64,000 nt of DNA from Anaerolineales bacterium. Its GTDB lineage: Bacteria; Chloroflexota; Anaerolineae; Anaerolineales; Villigracilaceae. Below, in pieces: positions 26,487 through 35,485 of this stretch. The number at the start of each line of letters is the position of its first letter. Positions within the stretch are counted from its first letter, which is position 1. The stretch is taken from NCBI GenBank assembly GCA_030834895.1, contig JAUQXA010000032.1, positions 124,001 to 188,000 on the forward strand, given 5' to 3'. A model generated the notes under the pieces. It saw only the letters and a program-made list of their open reading frames with translations. It searched no databases and had not been told where the DNA came from. The position numbers and the translations under genes were made by a program.

Positions 26487-26519
26487 ACCAGCCCGCATAA
26501 TGGGGCGCTGGTCTTTTTG
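26487..26519 (+). promoter_or_regulatory. Terminator-like hairpin in the rho leader (candidate attenuator)
   Basis: ACCAGCCC pairs with GGGGCGCTGGT (one bulge) and is followed by CTTTTTG, ending 37 bases before the rho ATG. A second stem, CCACACA/TGTGTGG, lies earlier in the leader at about 26400-26427. With a clear promoter upstream, this could attenuate rho transcription or end a small RNA. Confidence 0.6.
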
Positions 26520-26555
26520 CACTTCAATTCCAAATCCCTCAAGAGAAAACACAAC

Positions 26556-27836
26556 ATGAAAATACTCGAACTAGAGAACGAACCTCTATCCAAACTGCGC
26601 GGCATGGCAAAAAGCCTGAATATCCCAAATTTCAACCGCATGAAGAAGGAATCCCTTGCGATGCTGATTCGTGAGGCGGAAGCGCAAAAGGAGGGCATCG
26701 AACTGCGCGGCGGTGTTTTGGAGATCATGAGCGAAGGCATCGGCTTTTTGCGAGCTCCCAATTACCGCATTAGCGACCAGGATGTTTACGTTTCGCAGGC
26801 GCAATTGAGAAAATATGACTTGCGCGCCGGGGACCTGGTCATCGGGCAGGTACGCCCGCCGCGCGAAAGCGAAAGACATTTTGGCTTGCTAAAGGTGGAA
26901 TCGATCAACGGCTTGGAACCGGAAGCGGGGAGCACACGCAGAGTGGTTTTTGAAAACCTCACTCCCATTTTTCCAGAAAAACGGTTCGACCTTGAAATCG
27001 ACCATGACACCCTCGCCCCCCGTCTCATCAACCTGATCGCACCCATCGGACGAGGTCAGCGCGGATTGATCGTTTCCCCACCCAAGGCGGGCAAGACAAC
27101 AATTCTCAAGCAAATCGCAAACTCCATTTCAACAAAATATCCCGATGTGCATCTCATCATTGCATTGATCGGCGAACGTCCCGAAGAAGTAACCGACATG
27201 GACCGCTCGGTGGATGCCGAAGTGGTTGCCTCGACCTTTGACGAACCCGTTACTTCCCACGTCCGCACGGCGGAACTTGCCTTAGAGCGCGCTAAGAGAT
27301 TGGTCGAGATCGGTCGCCACGTGGTAATCTTAATGGACTCGATCACCCGCCTTGCTCGCGCCTATAACCTTGTGGTCAACCCCTCCGGGCGCACCCTTTC
27401 CGGCGGCATGGACCCTTCGGCGTTGTACCCACCCAAGAAGTTCTTCGGCGCAGCCCGCAATGTGGAAGATGGCGGCTCGTTGACCATCATCGCCACCTGT
27501 CTCGTGGACACTGGCTCCCGCCTCGATGACGTAGTGTATGAAGAATTCAAAGGCACCGGCAACATGGAATTGATCCTGTCACGCAAACTTCAGGAACGAC
27601 GAATCTTCCCCGCTGTGGATATTGAACGCTCATCCACCCGCCGCGAAGACCTGCTCCTCGGACCCGACATCCTCCAGCGAGTCTGGCTCATGCGCCGCAT
27701 GTTCATTCAAATGATCTCCCCCCCACCCCAGGGCGCTGGCATGGATTCCGCGGTCGCCACCGAAGCCATCATCACCCGTATGGATCGCGCAAGGAACAAC
27801 ATCGAGTTCCTCGAAAATTTGACCAAGGATGCCTAA
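26556..27836 (+). CDS. rho: Transcription termination factor Rho
   Basis: A 426-residue hexameric RNA helicase that ends transcription. Order of parts: Rho N-terminal helical domain ([28 protein letters not shown]), the cold-shock RNA-binding domain ([31 protein letters not shown]), Walker [16 protein letters not shown], Walker [18 protein letters not shown], the Q-loop/R-loop region and [15 protein letters not shown]-like substrate loops. No large Arg/Gly-rich insert is present. The start is ATG 26556; the track's 13 extra residues lie in the terminator-like leader. Regulation through the leader is discussed at 26487-26519. Confidence 0.97.
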   Translation: MKILELENEPLSKLRGMAKSLNIPNFNRMKKESLAMLIREAEAQKEGIELRGGVLEIMSEGIGFLRAPNYRISDQDVYVSQAQLRKYDLRAGDLVIGQVRPPRESERHFGLLKVESINGLEPEAGSTRRVVFENLTPIFPEKRFDLEIDHDTLAPRLINLIAPIGRGQRGLIVSPPKAGKTTILKQIANSISTKYPDVHLIIALIGERPEEVTDMDRSVDAEVVASTFDEPVTSHVRTAELALERAKRLVEIGRHVVILMDSITRLARAYNLVVNPSGRTLSGGMDPSALYPPKKFFGAARNVEDGGSLTIIATCLVDTGSRLDDVVYEEFKGTGNMELILSRKLQERRIFPAVDIERSSTRREDLLLGPDILQRVWLMRRMFIQMISPPPQGAGMDSAVATEAIITRMDRARNNIEFLENLTKDA

Positions 27837-27876
27837 ATTCAAACAGCAAGCTGTTTGAGTCCAAATTGATGACAGA

Positions 27877-29091
27877 ATGAAAAAAGCTTTAGAGAATATT
27901 CGCTCGTTCTTTTCCGCACTCGGCGCAAGGTTCAAACGCAAGCCAAAGGAACAAAAAGCGGTGGCGGCGGTAAATGAGCCAATCACTACACCGCGCGGAC
28001 AGGCTGCGCAATCTGCCCAAGGTACAAAGTCCAAAAAGGTGGATCGGTTTTCGGTCATCAGCTGGGTGGTGACTTTGCTATTGGTGACGACGTTATTGGG
28101 CGGGACGGTCTTTTATAAAAATTCACATCCCACGGCCACCACTCCCATCAAACAGCCGACAAGTATCCCAACGAGTGAACCGTCAGCCGGGACACAAGCA
28201 CAGGTCGGTGCGCCAGTCATGGCGACGAGTGGAGGCGGGTTTTCATCCATCTCGCGTAAATTGCAATTGAAAACAAACATCCCCGAACGCGAACGTTACG
28301 AATCCATCTCGTATCGCGTCACGCGCGGCGACGCCATGCTCAGCATCGCGGAGCAATTCAAACTTAAATCCGAGACGTTGCTTTACGTCAACGCACAACT
28401 TGAAGATAATCCTCACAACCTGAAGCCCGGTATGGAGTTGACCATCCCGCCGGTGGACGGGTTGTACTACACCTGGAAGGATGGTGACACTTTCGACTCT
28501 GTCGCCGAAGAATTCGGCACCACTGCAGACGCGATCATCAATTTCCCCGGCAACAGGGTGGACCTGACTGACCCCAAAATAGAAGCCGGTTCCATCGTAA
28601 TGATCCCCGGGGGCACGCGTGAATTACGCAACTGGGCAGCGGATCTGCAAACAATGGGAAGAGGCGCAAACACCGGCACAGGAGGACCAAATGTCACGAA
28701 TGCCTGCGGCGGCGGTCCGGTTGCTTCAGGTTACGGGTGGCCTGCCGATAATCATGCGCTTTCCGGCAATCCGTATGGACCGGGACATCTTGGCATCGAC
28801 ATTACAGCGCCAGAAGGCTCCAATGTGTACGCCGCCGGCTCGGGCGTTGTAACAATGGCACAGGGCGGCTGGAATTACGGTTACGGCAATGTGGTGCAAA
28901 TCGACCACGGCAATGGCGATGTTACAGTTTATGCCCACTTAAGTTCCTACATTGTCGGCGTGTGCCAGTTTGTTGGGCAGGGCACAGTCATCGGCTATTC
29001 GGGCAATACAGGTAATTCCTTCGGCGCACATCTGCATTTCGAGATTCGCCGGGGCGGTTCGAATATCAACCCGTACGATATTGTTCAATGA
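27877..29091 (+). CDS. Membrane-anchored LysM/M23 peptidoglycan hydrolase
   Basis: A 404-residue protein. A basic cytoplasmic N-terminus of about 60 residues is followed by one membrane helix (VVTLLLVTTLLGGTVFY) and a Thr/Pro/Ser linker. A LysM domain (YRVTRGDAMLSIAEQFKLKSETLLYVN...LKPGMELTIPP) and a second LysM-like stretch (YYTWKDGDTFDSVAEEFGTTADAIINF) follow, then the M23 peptidase domain with HLGIDITAP and HLHFEIRRG as zinc ligands. It cuts peptide bridges in the cell wall and probably acts in growth or division. It follows rho by 40 bases with no strong terminator between. Confidence 0.93.
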   Translation: MKKALENIRSFFSALGARFKRKPKEQKAVAAVNEPITTPRGQAAQSAQGTKSKKVDRFSVISWVVTLLLVTTLLGGTVFYKNSHPTATTPIKQPTSIPTSEPSAGTQAQVGAPVMATSGGGFSSISRKLQLKTNIPERERYESISYRVTRGDAMLSIAEQFKLKSETLLYVNAQLEDNPHNLKPGMELTIPPVDGLYYTWKDGDTFDSVAEEFGTTADAIINFPGNRVDLTDPKIEAGSIVMIPGGTRELRNWAADLQTMGRGANTGTGGPNVTNACGGGPVASGYGWPADNHALSGNPYGPGHLGIDITAPEGSNVYAAGSGVVTMAQGGWNYGYGNVVQIDHGNGDVTVYAHLSSYIVGVCQFVGQGTVIGYSGNTGNSFGAHLHFEIRRGGSNINPYDIVQ

Positions 29092-29139
29092 GAATGTAAA
29101 CAGCTAGACAGGTACAGGTACACACGGAACTCCCGAAAC

Positions 29140-29168
29140 TTCCTTGTGTACTTGTTTTCCTGTATACT
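29140..29168 (+). promoter_or_regulatory. Candidate promoter for leaderless birA
   Basis: TATACT at 29163-29168 lies six bases before the birA ATG. The -35 (TTCCTT at 29140-29145, 17-base spacer) is weak. No ribosome-binding site is present. Confidence 0.4.
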
Positions 29169-29174
29169 CATCAC

Positions 29175-29951
29175 ATGAACGAACACTCCCTCAGAAAAAA
29201 ACTCTCCAAACTCGATATTGGCGGACTGCGTTATTTTGATTCCATCGGCTCGACAAACGATGAAGCACTTGCGTGGGCAACGTCAGGTGCTCCTGATTTC
29301 TCGCTGGTGATTGCGGATGAGCAGACTCACGGACGCGGCAGACTTGACCGAAAATGGTTCACCCCAAAAAGAAGCGGACTCGCCGTGAGCCTGATCTTGC
29401 GTCTCCCGGCCTCCCATCTCCCCTATTTTTCCCGCACCGGCGGGTTGGCCGCGCTTTCCATTGCCGAAACCTGCTCCGGGCTGGGACTCGCTCCGCGCAT
29501 CAAATGGCCCAACGATATTTTGATCAACAGTAAAAAGGTTGCGGGAATTCTGATCGAAAACATATGGGCGGGAGATGAAGTGGATTCTTTGGTCATCGGC
29601 ATGGGCGTCAACGTGTACAAGGACTCCGTTCCACCTGCCGAACTTTTACAATTCCCTGCCACCAGTCTCGAAGATGAACTTGGAAAAAACCCTCCTGCAC
29701 GGGAGGAAATCCTGTTCAAAATCCTGAGCGCCTTTACCCACTGGCGTGAACGCATCGGGACAGATGAGTTGATTCAAATCTGGGAAAAATTGCTTGCCTT
29801 TCGCGGCGAACAGGTCCAAGTGTCGGGTGACATTCCCATTACGGGAGAGCTCCTTGGGCTGGAATCCGACGGCAGTTTGCGCCTGCGTGATGCAAGTAGT
29901 AAATCCGTGATAGTTCGCTTTGGGGATGTCAGCCTGAGGCCCGGTGCATGA
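29175..29951 (+). CDS. birA: Biotin-[acetyl-CoA carboxylase] ligase BirA
   Basis: This 258-residue protein is the short form without a DNA-binding domain. It shows RYFDSIGSTNDEALAWA (substrate motif), ADEQTHGRGRLDRKWFTPKRSGLAVSL (the GRGR biotin/ATP loop), IKWPNDILINSKKVAGILIEN (the KWPND motif) and GMGVNV. It attaches biotin to carboxylase carrier domains. The C-terminal domain (GDIPITGELLGLESDGSLRLRD) is typical. The gene appears to have its own promoter close to the ATG. Confidence 0.96.
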   Translation: MNEHSLRKKLSKLDIGGLRYFDSIGSTNDEALAWATSGAPDFSLVIADEQTHGRGRLDRKWFTPKRSGLAVSLILRLPASHLPYFSRTGGLAALSIAETCSGLGLAPRIKWPNDILINSKKVAGILIENIWAGDEVDSLVIGMGVNVYKDSVPPAELLQFPATSLEDELGKNPPAREEILFKILSAFTHWRERIGTDELIQIWEKLLAFRGEQVQVSGDIPITGELLGLESDGSLRLRDASSKSVIVRFGDVSLRPGA

Positions 29952-29977
29952 TATACTTTCGGTGAACAGAGGTGACC

Positions 29978-30211
29978 ATGTTTGATAATCTTCGCCAGGA
30001 TGCCGAATCCAGTCCGTTCTACGAGGAAGAGGGTGCCACAAAATTCCAGCCCGCCTCCAGCACAGAGTCGTTTTTTAGTCCACCGGCCAGTTCGAGGCGT
30101 ATCTTGGGCATGACGGGCGTTCAACGTTTTGTTGTCGTCTTTATGCTTTTTCTTGCAGTGTGTCTTATCGGCGGAATGGCGTTGGTGATTCTGGGAAAGA
30201 TTGGATTCTAA
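29978..30211 (+). CDS. Small single-span membrane protein
   Basis: A 77-residue protein with a polar, Ser/Pro-rich N-terminus (FDNLRQDAESSPFYEEE) and one membrane helix at the C-terminus (FVVVFMLFLAVCLIGGMALVIL). AGAGGTG lies just before the ATG at 29978; the track's start at 29972 is a GTG inside that site. It follows birA by 26 bases and is itself followed by a strong terminator, which supports it as a real gene. Function is unknown. Confidence 0.7.
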   Translation: MFDNLRQDAESSPFYEEEGATKFQPASSTESFFSPPASSRRILGMTGVQRFVVVFMLFLAVCLIGGMALVILGKIGF

Positions 30212-30215
30212 CAAA

Positions 30216-30255
30216 AGATCCTAAAGGTTTTCCGCGAAGCGAACCTTTAGGATCT
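30216..30255 (+). terminator. Strong intrinsic terminator after the small membrane gene
   Basis: AGATCCTAAAGGTT pairs perfectly with AACCTTTAGGATCT around a 12-base loop, five bases after the stop codon. The following GAAAATCT is only partly U-rich. Confidence 0.75.
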
Positions 30256-30271
30256 GAAAATCTACCCACAA

Positions 30272-30305
30272 AAAACGGGCGCCGGTGAATTGCCGCGCCC
30301 GTTTT
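30272..30305 (-). terminator. Terminator of gyrA (bidirectional stem)
   Basis: AAAACGGGCG pairs with CGCCCGTTTT. On the minus strand it ends in TTTTTTG just after the gyrA stop. Confidence 0.85.
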
Positions 30306-30308
30306 GGT

Positions 30309-32846
30309 TTAAACCAATTTCGGCTGTACTTCCGGTTCAATCTCGATTGTTTCAGCCCCCACCTTCTTCAAATCCTCCGCTGAGATGCGCGCCACCGAGG
30401 CAACACTGTCACCTTCCTGTGGCTTGATGAGATGCACGCCCTTCGTGGCGCGTCCCGACTGTTTGACTTCTTTTACCTTCAGGCGCAGCGTCACACCGTT
30501 GGAGGTCATAATCGTCAGGTCATCGGCTTTTTGCACCACACGCGCCGCTGCGATCTTACCAATTTCCTTCAAGGCTTTGGGATCAATTGTAAAGTTACCG
30601 CCTGTTGCGCGTCCCTTTGCAGTGTAATTATCGAGCGAGGTTTGCTTGCCAAAGCCTTTGGTAGTCACAACCAGCAAAGCGCCGTCTTTCTCGACCACAT
30701 CCATGCTGGTAACCGCATCATCTTTTTTGAGTTTGATGCCCTGTACGCCCGCCGCCTGACGTCCCATTGAACGGACTTTGGTTTCACTAAAACGCAGCGC
30801 CTGCCCGTTCTCGGTGACAATGATAATCTCGTCCTTGCCAGAAGTCAGGCGCGCCCAACCCAACTGGTCACCCTCCTCCAACGACATGGCGATCAAACCC
30901 GAAGGACGCACAGATTCAAACTCTTCCATCGTCACGCGCTTGATCTTTCCGCGCGCAGTCATCAACATACAATAATTATGTTTGGAGAAGTCGCCCACCG
31001 CCATTGCCGCTGTAACCTTTTCGTTGGGACCAAGCGCCAGTACATTGACCAATGGAATGCCCTTTGCGGCACGGTCAGAATCGGGGATTTGGTACACCTT
31101 TTCGGAATACACCTTGCCCTTGTCCGAGAAGAAGAGCATGGTATTCAAACTGCGTGCGGGGATGAGCATCATGATCTCGTCCTCGTCCTTGGTAGTGTGT
31201 CCCATCACACCGCGTCCGCCGCGACTTTGCGATCTGAAAGCGGAAGCCGCCATGCGCTTGATGTATCCGCGCTCGGTGATACTGATTAACACAGCTTCGT
31301 CTTGAACCAAATCTTCGTCGTGGATATCTTCCTTCGCCTCGGCTGAAATCTGGGTGCGGCGGTCGTCGCCGAATTTCTCGGCAAGCTCGTTCAGGTCAGA
31401 TTGGATGAGTGCGAGAATCTTCTTCGGGTGTGCCAGCAAGTCTTCGAGATAATCAATCGTGGCTTGAACCTGCTTGTGTTCCTCTTCGATCTTCCAGCGT
31501 TCGAGAGCGGCAAGGCGGCGCAACTGCATATCCAAAATTGCCTGCGCCTGTAACTCGCTCAACTTGAAGCGCTTCATCAAGTTGATCTTGGCGACGTCGG
31601 CGTCTTCTGCTTCGCGGATGGTCTTGATGACGGCGTCGATGTTGTTGAGGGCAATCAGCAAACCGTCGAGGATGTGCTGGCGCGCGCGGGCTTTGTCCAA
31701 CTCGAACTTCGAGCGGCGGGTAATGACCGTCTGCCGGTGCTCGATGAAAATCTGCAACATGCGTTTGAGCGTCAGGGTTCGAGGTTCGCTACGTCCAGTT
31801 TCATCGGCGACAAGCGCCAGCATCTGCACACCAAACGTGGACTGCAACGCCGTGAACTTGTAAAGCTGGTTCAACACCTTCTTGGGCTGTGCGCCACGCT
31901 TCAACTCGATGATGATGCTCATGCCGCGTTGATCGGATTCGTCGCGCATATCCGCAATCTGGTCGATCTTGTCCTCGCGCACCAGTTCAGCGATGCGTTC
32001 AATTAATGAGGACTTGTTGACTTGGTACGGTATCTCGGTAATGTTGATTTGATACCGCCCTGATTTGGACTCTTCAATGTGGGCTATGCCGCGCATGACG
32101 ATTCGTCCACGACCCGTGCCGTAGGCGGCGTGAATCCCCTCCGTCCCGACGATCATGCCGCCGGTCGGGAAATCAGGCCCGGGGACAAATTTCATCAGGT
32201 CGTCAACGGTTACCTCTTCGATAGTGTCATAGTTGTCAATCAGGTAGTTGATTGCCCCGACCAGTTCACGCAAATTTTGCGGCGGGATGTTGGTTGCCAT
32301 GCCCACCGCAATGCCCGATGATCCGTTCAACAGAAGATTCGGCAGGCGGGCAGGTAAAACGAGCGGCTCTTGCAACGAGTCATCGAAGTTGGGTCCGAAA
32401 TCCACCGTGTCTTTCTCGAGGTCGGCGAGCAATTCCTCCGCCATTTTTTGCAGGCGGGCTTCGGTATAACGCATCGCGGCGGGCGAGTCGCCATCCACCG
32501 AGCCGAAGTTACCCTGACCATCCACCAACAGGTAGCGCATGGAAAAATCCTGCGCCATACGCGCCATGGATTCGTATACCGCCGAGTCACCGTGCGGATG
32601 ATACTTACCCAGCACCTCACCCACGATACGAGCGGACTTCTTGTAGGAGGAGTTCGAACGGATGCCCAACTCGTGCATGGCGTACAAAATGCGCCTATGG
32701 ACAGGCTTCAAGCCATCGCGGGCGTCGGGCAGGGCGCGCGCCACGATCACGCTCATGGCGTAATCAAGATATGCTTCGCGCATCTGGGTATCGATGTCGA
32801 TGGATTGGACGTTGCCTGTGTTCAAAGTGTCGGTGTCGTCAACCAT
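30309..32846 (-). CDS. gyrA: DNA gyrase subunit A
   Basis: A full-length 845-residue type II topoisomerase subunit. The N-terminal domain has [32 protein letters not shown], the quinolone-region [17 protein letters not shown] (Ser and acidic residue at the usual sites, thus not a resistant-type sequence), and the catalytic Tyr in [10 protein letters not shown]. The C-terminal beta-pinwheel contains the GyrA box as QSRGGRG, which marks it as gyrase and not ParC. With GyrB (not in this window) it introduces negative supercoils. AAGGA precedes the start, and a hairpin sits in its leader. Confidence 0.97.
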   Translation of the reverse strand: MVDDTDTLNTGNVQSIDIDTQMREAYLDYAMSVIVARALPDARDGLKPVHRRILYAMHELGIRSNSSYKKSARIVGEVLGKYHPHGDSAVYESMARMAQDFSMRYLLVDGQGNFGSVDGDSPAAMRYTEARLQKMAEELLADLEKDTVDFGPNFDDSLQEPLVLPARLPNLLLNGSSGIAVGMATNIPPQNLRELVGAINYLIDNYDTIEEVTVDDLMKFVPGPDFPTGGMIVGTEGIHAAYGTGRGRIVMRGIAHIEESKSGRYQINITEIPYQVNKSSLIERIAELVREDKIDQIADMRDESDQRGMSIIIELKRGAQPKKVLNQLYKFTALQSTFGVQMLALVADETGRSEPRTLTLKRMLQIFIEHRQTVITRRSKFELDKARARQHILDGLLIALNNIDAVIKTIREAEDADVAKINLMKRFKLSELQAQAILDMQLRRLAALERWKIEEEHKQVQATIDYLEDLLAHPKKILALIQSDLNELAEKFGDDRRTQISAEAKEDIHDEDLVQDEAVLISITERGYIKRMAASAFRSQSRGGRGVMGHTTKDEDEIMMLIPARSLNTMLFFSDKGKVYSEKVYQIPDSDRAAKGIPLVNVLALGPNEKVTAAMAVGDFSKHNYCMLMTARGKIKRVTMEEFESVRPSGLIAMSLEEGDQLGWARLTSGKDEIIIVTENGQALRFSETKVRSMGRQAAGVQGIKLKKDDAVTSMDVVEKDGALLVVTTKGFGKQTSLDNYTAKGRATGGNFTIDPKALKEIGKIAAARVVQKADDLTIMTSNGVTLRLKVKEVKQSGRATKGVHLIKPQEGDSVASVARISAEDLKKVGAETIEIEPEVQPKLV

Positions 32847-32886
32847 AAATAATCCTTGAATGAGAGGGGAATTGTCAGATTGGCAT

Positions 32887-32920
32887 AAAAAGACACGAAG
32901 ATGGGCGAAAACTTCGTGTC
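32887..32920 (-). promoter_or_regulatory. Terminator-like hairpin in the gyrA leader
   Basis: On the minus strand GACACGAAG pairs with CTTCGTGTC and runs into TTTTTATG, 40 bases before the gyrA ATG. A candidate -10 box (TATAAT at 32962-32957) lies upstream of the hairpin, so it would fall inside the gyrA leader. It may be an attenuator, or it may be a second terminator for the tRNA transcript. Confidence 0.5.
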
Positions 32921-32956
32921 CGCATTAGATGAAGGGAACTTGTTTTTCTAGTGCTG

Positions 32957-32962
32957 ATTATA
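32957..32962 (-). promoter_or_regulatory. Candidate -10 box for gyrA
   Basis: A perfect TATAAT on the minus strand, about 110 bases upstream of the ATG. The matching -35 is poor (TTAAAA at a 17-base spacing). Confidence 0.4.
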
Positions 32963-33019
32963 CCACCCCCGGGCTGATTTTTTAAGGAAATGAAAGCACT
33001 TCCAATATATCCCGCACAT

Positions 33020-33048
33020 AAAAAACAGACCCGCGCAATGGGGTCTGT
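33020..33048 (-). terminator. Intrinsic terminator of tRNA-Leu
   Basis: On the minus strand ACAGACCC pairs with GGGTCTGT followed by TTTTTTATG, starting seven bases after the tRNA 3' end. Confidence 0.88.
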
Positions 33049-33054
33049 CCTCTG

Positions 33055-33138
<84 letters not shown>

Positions 33139-33229
33139 AAGCACTTCTTTTTGTTGTGCGGGGTGTATTTTATCTCAAACGGCTGTTTTGTCAAATGGCA
33201 TAACACAGCATGAATATAACCCGATAAAG

Positions 33230-33258
33230 TTAACAAATAATGAAAGTGCGGGTACAAT
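33230..33258 (+). promoter_or_regulatory. Sigma70-type promoter of the HEPN/ssb operon
   Basis: TTAACA and TACAAT are separated by 17 bases and lie 66 bases upstream of the ATG at 33325. Confidence 0.6.
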
Positions 33259-33324
33259 ACAATTCATCTTATTTCTCCCGTCGTGATGCGGCGGGTACCT
33301 GTAACCAAACTTTGGCTTGCGTAA

Positions 33325-33939
33325 ATGAAAAATCAAGTTTCAACTGCTCGAATGTCATCAAGCCACATTTTCTTGCGAATAATCAAGAAAAATCACCGGC
33401 AACTCCTGAACCTTGATGGAAAATTGAAGAAATTCAAATTGGAACTTGTGAAAACAAGCGGGGATGATCAAATTCCCGAACTTGGGGGAAAAATTCAGAC
33501 AATTGAAGATAAACTGGCTATGTCATCCTTCATCGTCATTGTTTTTTCCACGATGGCGCTTGAAGCATATATCTATGATTATGCCGCGCGCCACCTGACA
33601 GACACATTTGTTAAAGACCACCTAGACGGGCTCGACACATTCAGTAAATGGATTGTCGTGCCCGAATTAATCACGGGAAAGAGGCTTTCCCAACCCTCAA
33701 ACTGGCAGGGAGCGTTAAAGCGGTTGCTCAAGGCAAGAAACTCGGTTATCCATCACAAATCATCCGAACCACCGGCGTCATTCTCGGACATGCGAAAATA
33801 CCTTGAGAAACTGGAGGCGAATTCAGCAAGTATGTTTGAAACTGCCAAGCAATCCATCCAACTTCTTCATCAACTTGCTGATAAAATTACGGAAGCAGAC
33901 CCTGAGGAAGCTCCATGGGTTAATTCATATCTATCCTAA
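33325..33939 (+). CDS. HEPN-like protein
   Basis: A 204-residue helical protein, not assigned to a named family. The N-terminal half is coiled coil (LLNLDGKLKKFKLELVK). A hydrophobic helix follows (FIVIVFSTMALEAYIYDYAARHL), and then LLKARNSVIHHKS, which fits the RNxxxH motif of HEPN ribonucleases and HEPN-like proteins. It resembles small uncharacterised HEPN-type proteins found in many genomes. No antitoxin-like nucleotidyltransferase lies beside it. It starts the transcript that carries ssb, 26 bases upstream of that gene; whether the link is functional is unknown. Confidence 0.6.
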   Translation: MKNQVSTARMSSSHIFLRIIKKNHRQLLNLDGKLKKFKLELVKTSGDDQIPELGGKIQTIEDKLAMSSFIVIVFSTMALEAYIYDYAARHLTDTFVKDHLDGLDTFSKWIVVPELITGKRLSQPSNWQGALKRLLKARNSVIHHKSSEPPASFSDMRKYLEKLEANSASMFETAKQSIQLLHQLADKITEADPEEAPWVNSYLS

Positions 33940-33965
33940 ACCATACACTTACACCTGGAGGCAAA

Positions 33966-34400
33966 ATGAGCTATCAAAAAATTATCATCGCTGGAAATCT
34001 GGGGCGCGACCCGGAAATGCGCTATATCCCGTCTGGACAGGCAGTTACAAGTTTCTCGGTTGCCGTCAATGAATCATACACCAACGCAAATGGCGAAAAA
34101 GTAAAAAAAACCATTTGGTTCCGTGTGACTGCCTGGGGGAAGCAAGCCGAGATATGCAATCAATATCTCAAAAAAGGGCAGATGGTCCTTGTCGAAGGGC
34201 GCATGAGCGCAGATCCCAACACTGGCGGTCCAAAGGTCTGGACAAAACAGGATGGCACTGTCGGCTCCTCATTTGAAATCACGGCTGCCACCGTACGTTT
34301 TCTTTCCACACGCGGTGAAGCAGGCGAAAGCGGACCTGTTGCTGGCGGGGGTGGCATGGAGATGGCCGAACTTCCTCCCGAAGACGATATTCCGTTCTAA
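33966..34400 (+). CDS. ssb: Single-stranded DNA-binding protein
   Basis: A 144-residue protein with the OB fold (KIIIAGNLGRDPEMRYIPSGQAVTSFSVAVNESYTNANGEKVKKTIWFRVTAWGKQAEICNQYLKKGQMVLVEGRM), a short Gly-rich linker and the acidic C-terminal tip PEDDIPF that recruits repair and replication proteins. GGAGG lies upstream of the ATG. The linker is shorter than in Escherichia coli. It may be one of several SSB paralogues. Confidence 0.95.
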   Translation: MSYQKIIIAGNLGRDPEMRYIPSGQAVTSFSVAVNESYTNANGEKVKKTIWFRVTAWGKQAEICNQYLKKGQMVLVEGRMSADPNTGGPKVWTKQDGTVGSSFEITAATVRFLSTRGEAGESGPVAGGGGMEMAELPPEDDIPF

Positions 34401-34415
34401 TCTTGTAAATTACCG

Positions 34416-34449
34416 GGCTTCGGAAGTCCTTCAAAAAACTTTCGAAGCC
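34416..34449 (+). terminator. Hairpin between ssb and the DUF3467 gene
   Basis: GGCTTCG-G-AAG pairs with CTT-T-CGAAGCC around an A-rich loop; it is followed by TTAATTG. It may partly terminate ssb transcripts and set relative levels in the operon. Confidence 0.45.
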
Positions 34450-34468
34450 TTAATTGAGGGATAACCCC

Positions 34469-34807
34469 ATGACCACTTCACAAACGCCTCCCAAACCTGC
34501 GGGGCCCGTTCTTGAACTCCCGGCCGACCTTGAGACCATATATGCCAACCTTGCGCGTATTGCCCACTCCCCAGCGGACATTGTGTTGGATTTTGCACAC
34601 CTTCTACCCGGTGAAACAAGGGCAAAAATTGGCGCCCGTGTAGTAATGACTCCGCTCAGCGCAAAATTGTTGGTAAAAGCGCTCACCGAAAACCTGGCTC
34701 GTTATGAGTCCGCCTTTGGCGAGATCAACCTGCCAACCAACAACTCACTCGCTGACAACCTCTTCCGTCCATTCCAACAACCGCCCGAACCACCAAAAGA
34801 ACCGTAG
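34469..34807 (+). CDS. DUF3467 family protein
   Basis: A 112-residue protein of the DUF3467 family, recognised from IYANLARIAHSPADIVLDFAHLLPGETRAKIGARVVMTPLSAKLLVKALTENLARYESAFGEI. The family is small, soluble and widespread with no settled role. The ends are Pro-rich. The start is ATG 34469 with GAGGG upstream; the track's start is a TTG. It lies between ssb and the translin-like gene, with six bases to the latter, so the two are surely co-transcribed. Confidence 0.85.
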   Translation: MTTSQTPPKPAGPVLELPADLETIYANLARIAHSPADIVLDFAHLLPGETRAKIGARVVMTPLSAKLLVKALTENLARYESAFGEINLPTNNSLADNLFRPFQQPPEPPKEP

Positions 34808-34813
34808 GAAATC

Positions 34814-35482
34814 ATGCACAAGCTCGAGCAAATCACTGACCGCATACGAAAGGCGTTCGATGCGCGCACGGCCGCGCGTGACCATGCACTTGCGCTGGCC
34901 CGTCAGTTGACCCGCGCCTGCTCGCTTGCCATTCGCGCCGTGCACCGCGATGAGGCCGATACCATGAATGCCCATTTGCAGGAGGCGCGGCAAATGGCGG
35001 ATACGCTACGCGATTCCCTGGCTTCATACCCTGATCTTTTTTACGCGGGATATACACAGGATGCGCTCAAGGAATATGTGGAAGCGAACGTCACCTGCGC
35101 GTTGATTCGCAACGAGCCACTTCAGACTCCCGAAGAGTTGGTCGTCGAACCCGCGACCTATCTCAACGGGTTGGCTGAGGTTGTCGGTGAATTAAGACGC
35201 CGCAGCCTGGATATCCTCCGTCACGGGTATTCTCCCGAAGTGGAACGCCTGCTGGGCATCATGGATGAAATTTATTCCATCATGGTCACCATGGACTATC
35301 CTGACGCCATCACCAACGGGCTGCGCCGTCAAACCGACCTGGCACGAGGCATCATCGAAAAGACACGCGGTGACATCACCTTTAGTCTGCGCGGCGAACA
35401 CCTCACCCAAGCCATCAGCAGGTTGAGCGCACAGTTGAACAGCAACCCAGATAACAGCGGCGGACAGGAAGGAAAGGGGTAG
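34814..35482 (+). CDS. Translin-family protein (bacterial)
   Basis: A 222-residue all-helical protein. The central and C-terminal parts match the translin/TRAX fold: YAGYTQDALKEYVEANVTCALI, then YLNGLAEVVGELRRRSLDIL, then LLGIMDEIYSIMVTMDYPDAITNGLRRQTDLARGIIEKTRGDI. The conserved acidic residues of TRAX-type RNases (in EYVEA and GELRR) are present, so nuclease activity is possible. Eukaryotic translin binds single-stranded nucleic acid. Here it is co-transcribed with DUF3467 and downstream of ssb, which suggests work on single-stranded nucleic acid. The assignment rests on pattern recognition. Confidence 0.8.
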   Translation: MHKLEQITDRIRKAFDARTAARDHALALARQLTRACSLAIRAVHRDEADTMNAHLQEARQMADTLRDSLASYPDLFYAGYTQDALKEYVEANVTCALIRNEPLQTPEELVVEPATYLNGLAEVVGELRRRSLDILRHGYSPEVERLLGIMDEIYSIMVTMDYPDAITNGLRRQTDLARGIIEKTRGDITFSLRGEHLTQAISRLSAQLNSNPDNSGGQEGKG

Positions 35483-35485
35483 AAG

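Noticed and set aside
26361-26519. rho leader considered as a T-box or known riboswitch
   Set aside because: No T-box bulge sequence, specifier loop or known riboswitch core was seen; kept only as a candidate attenuator.
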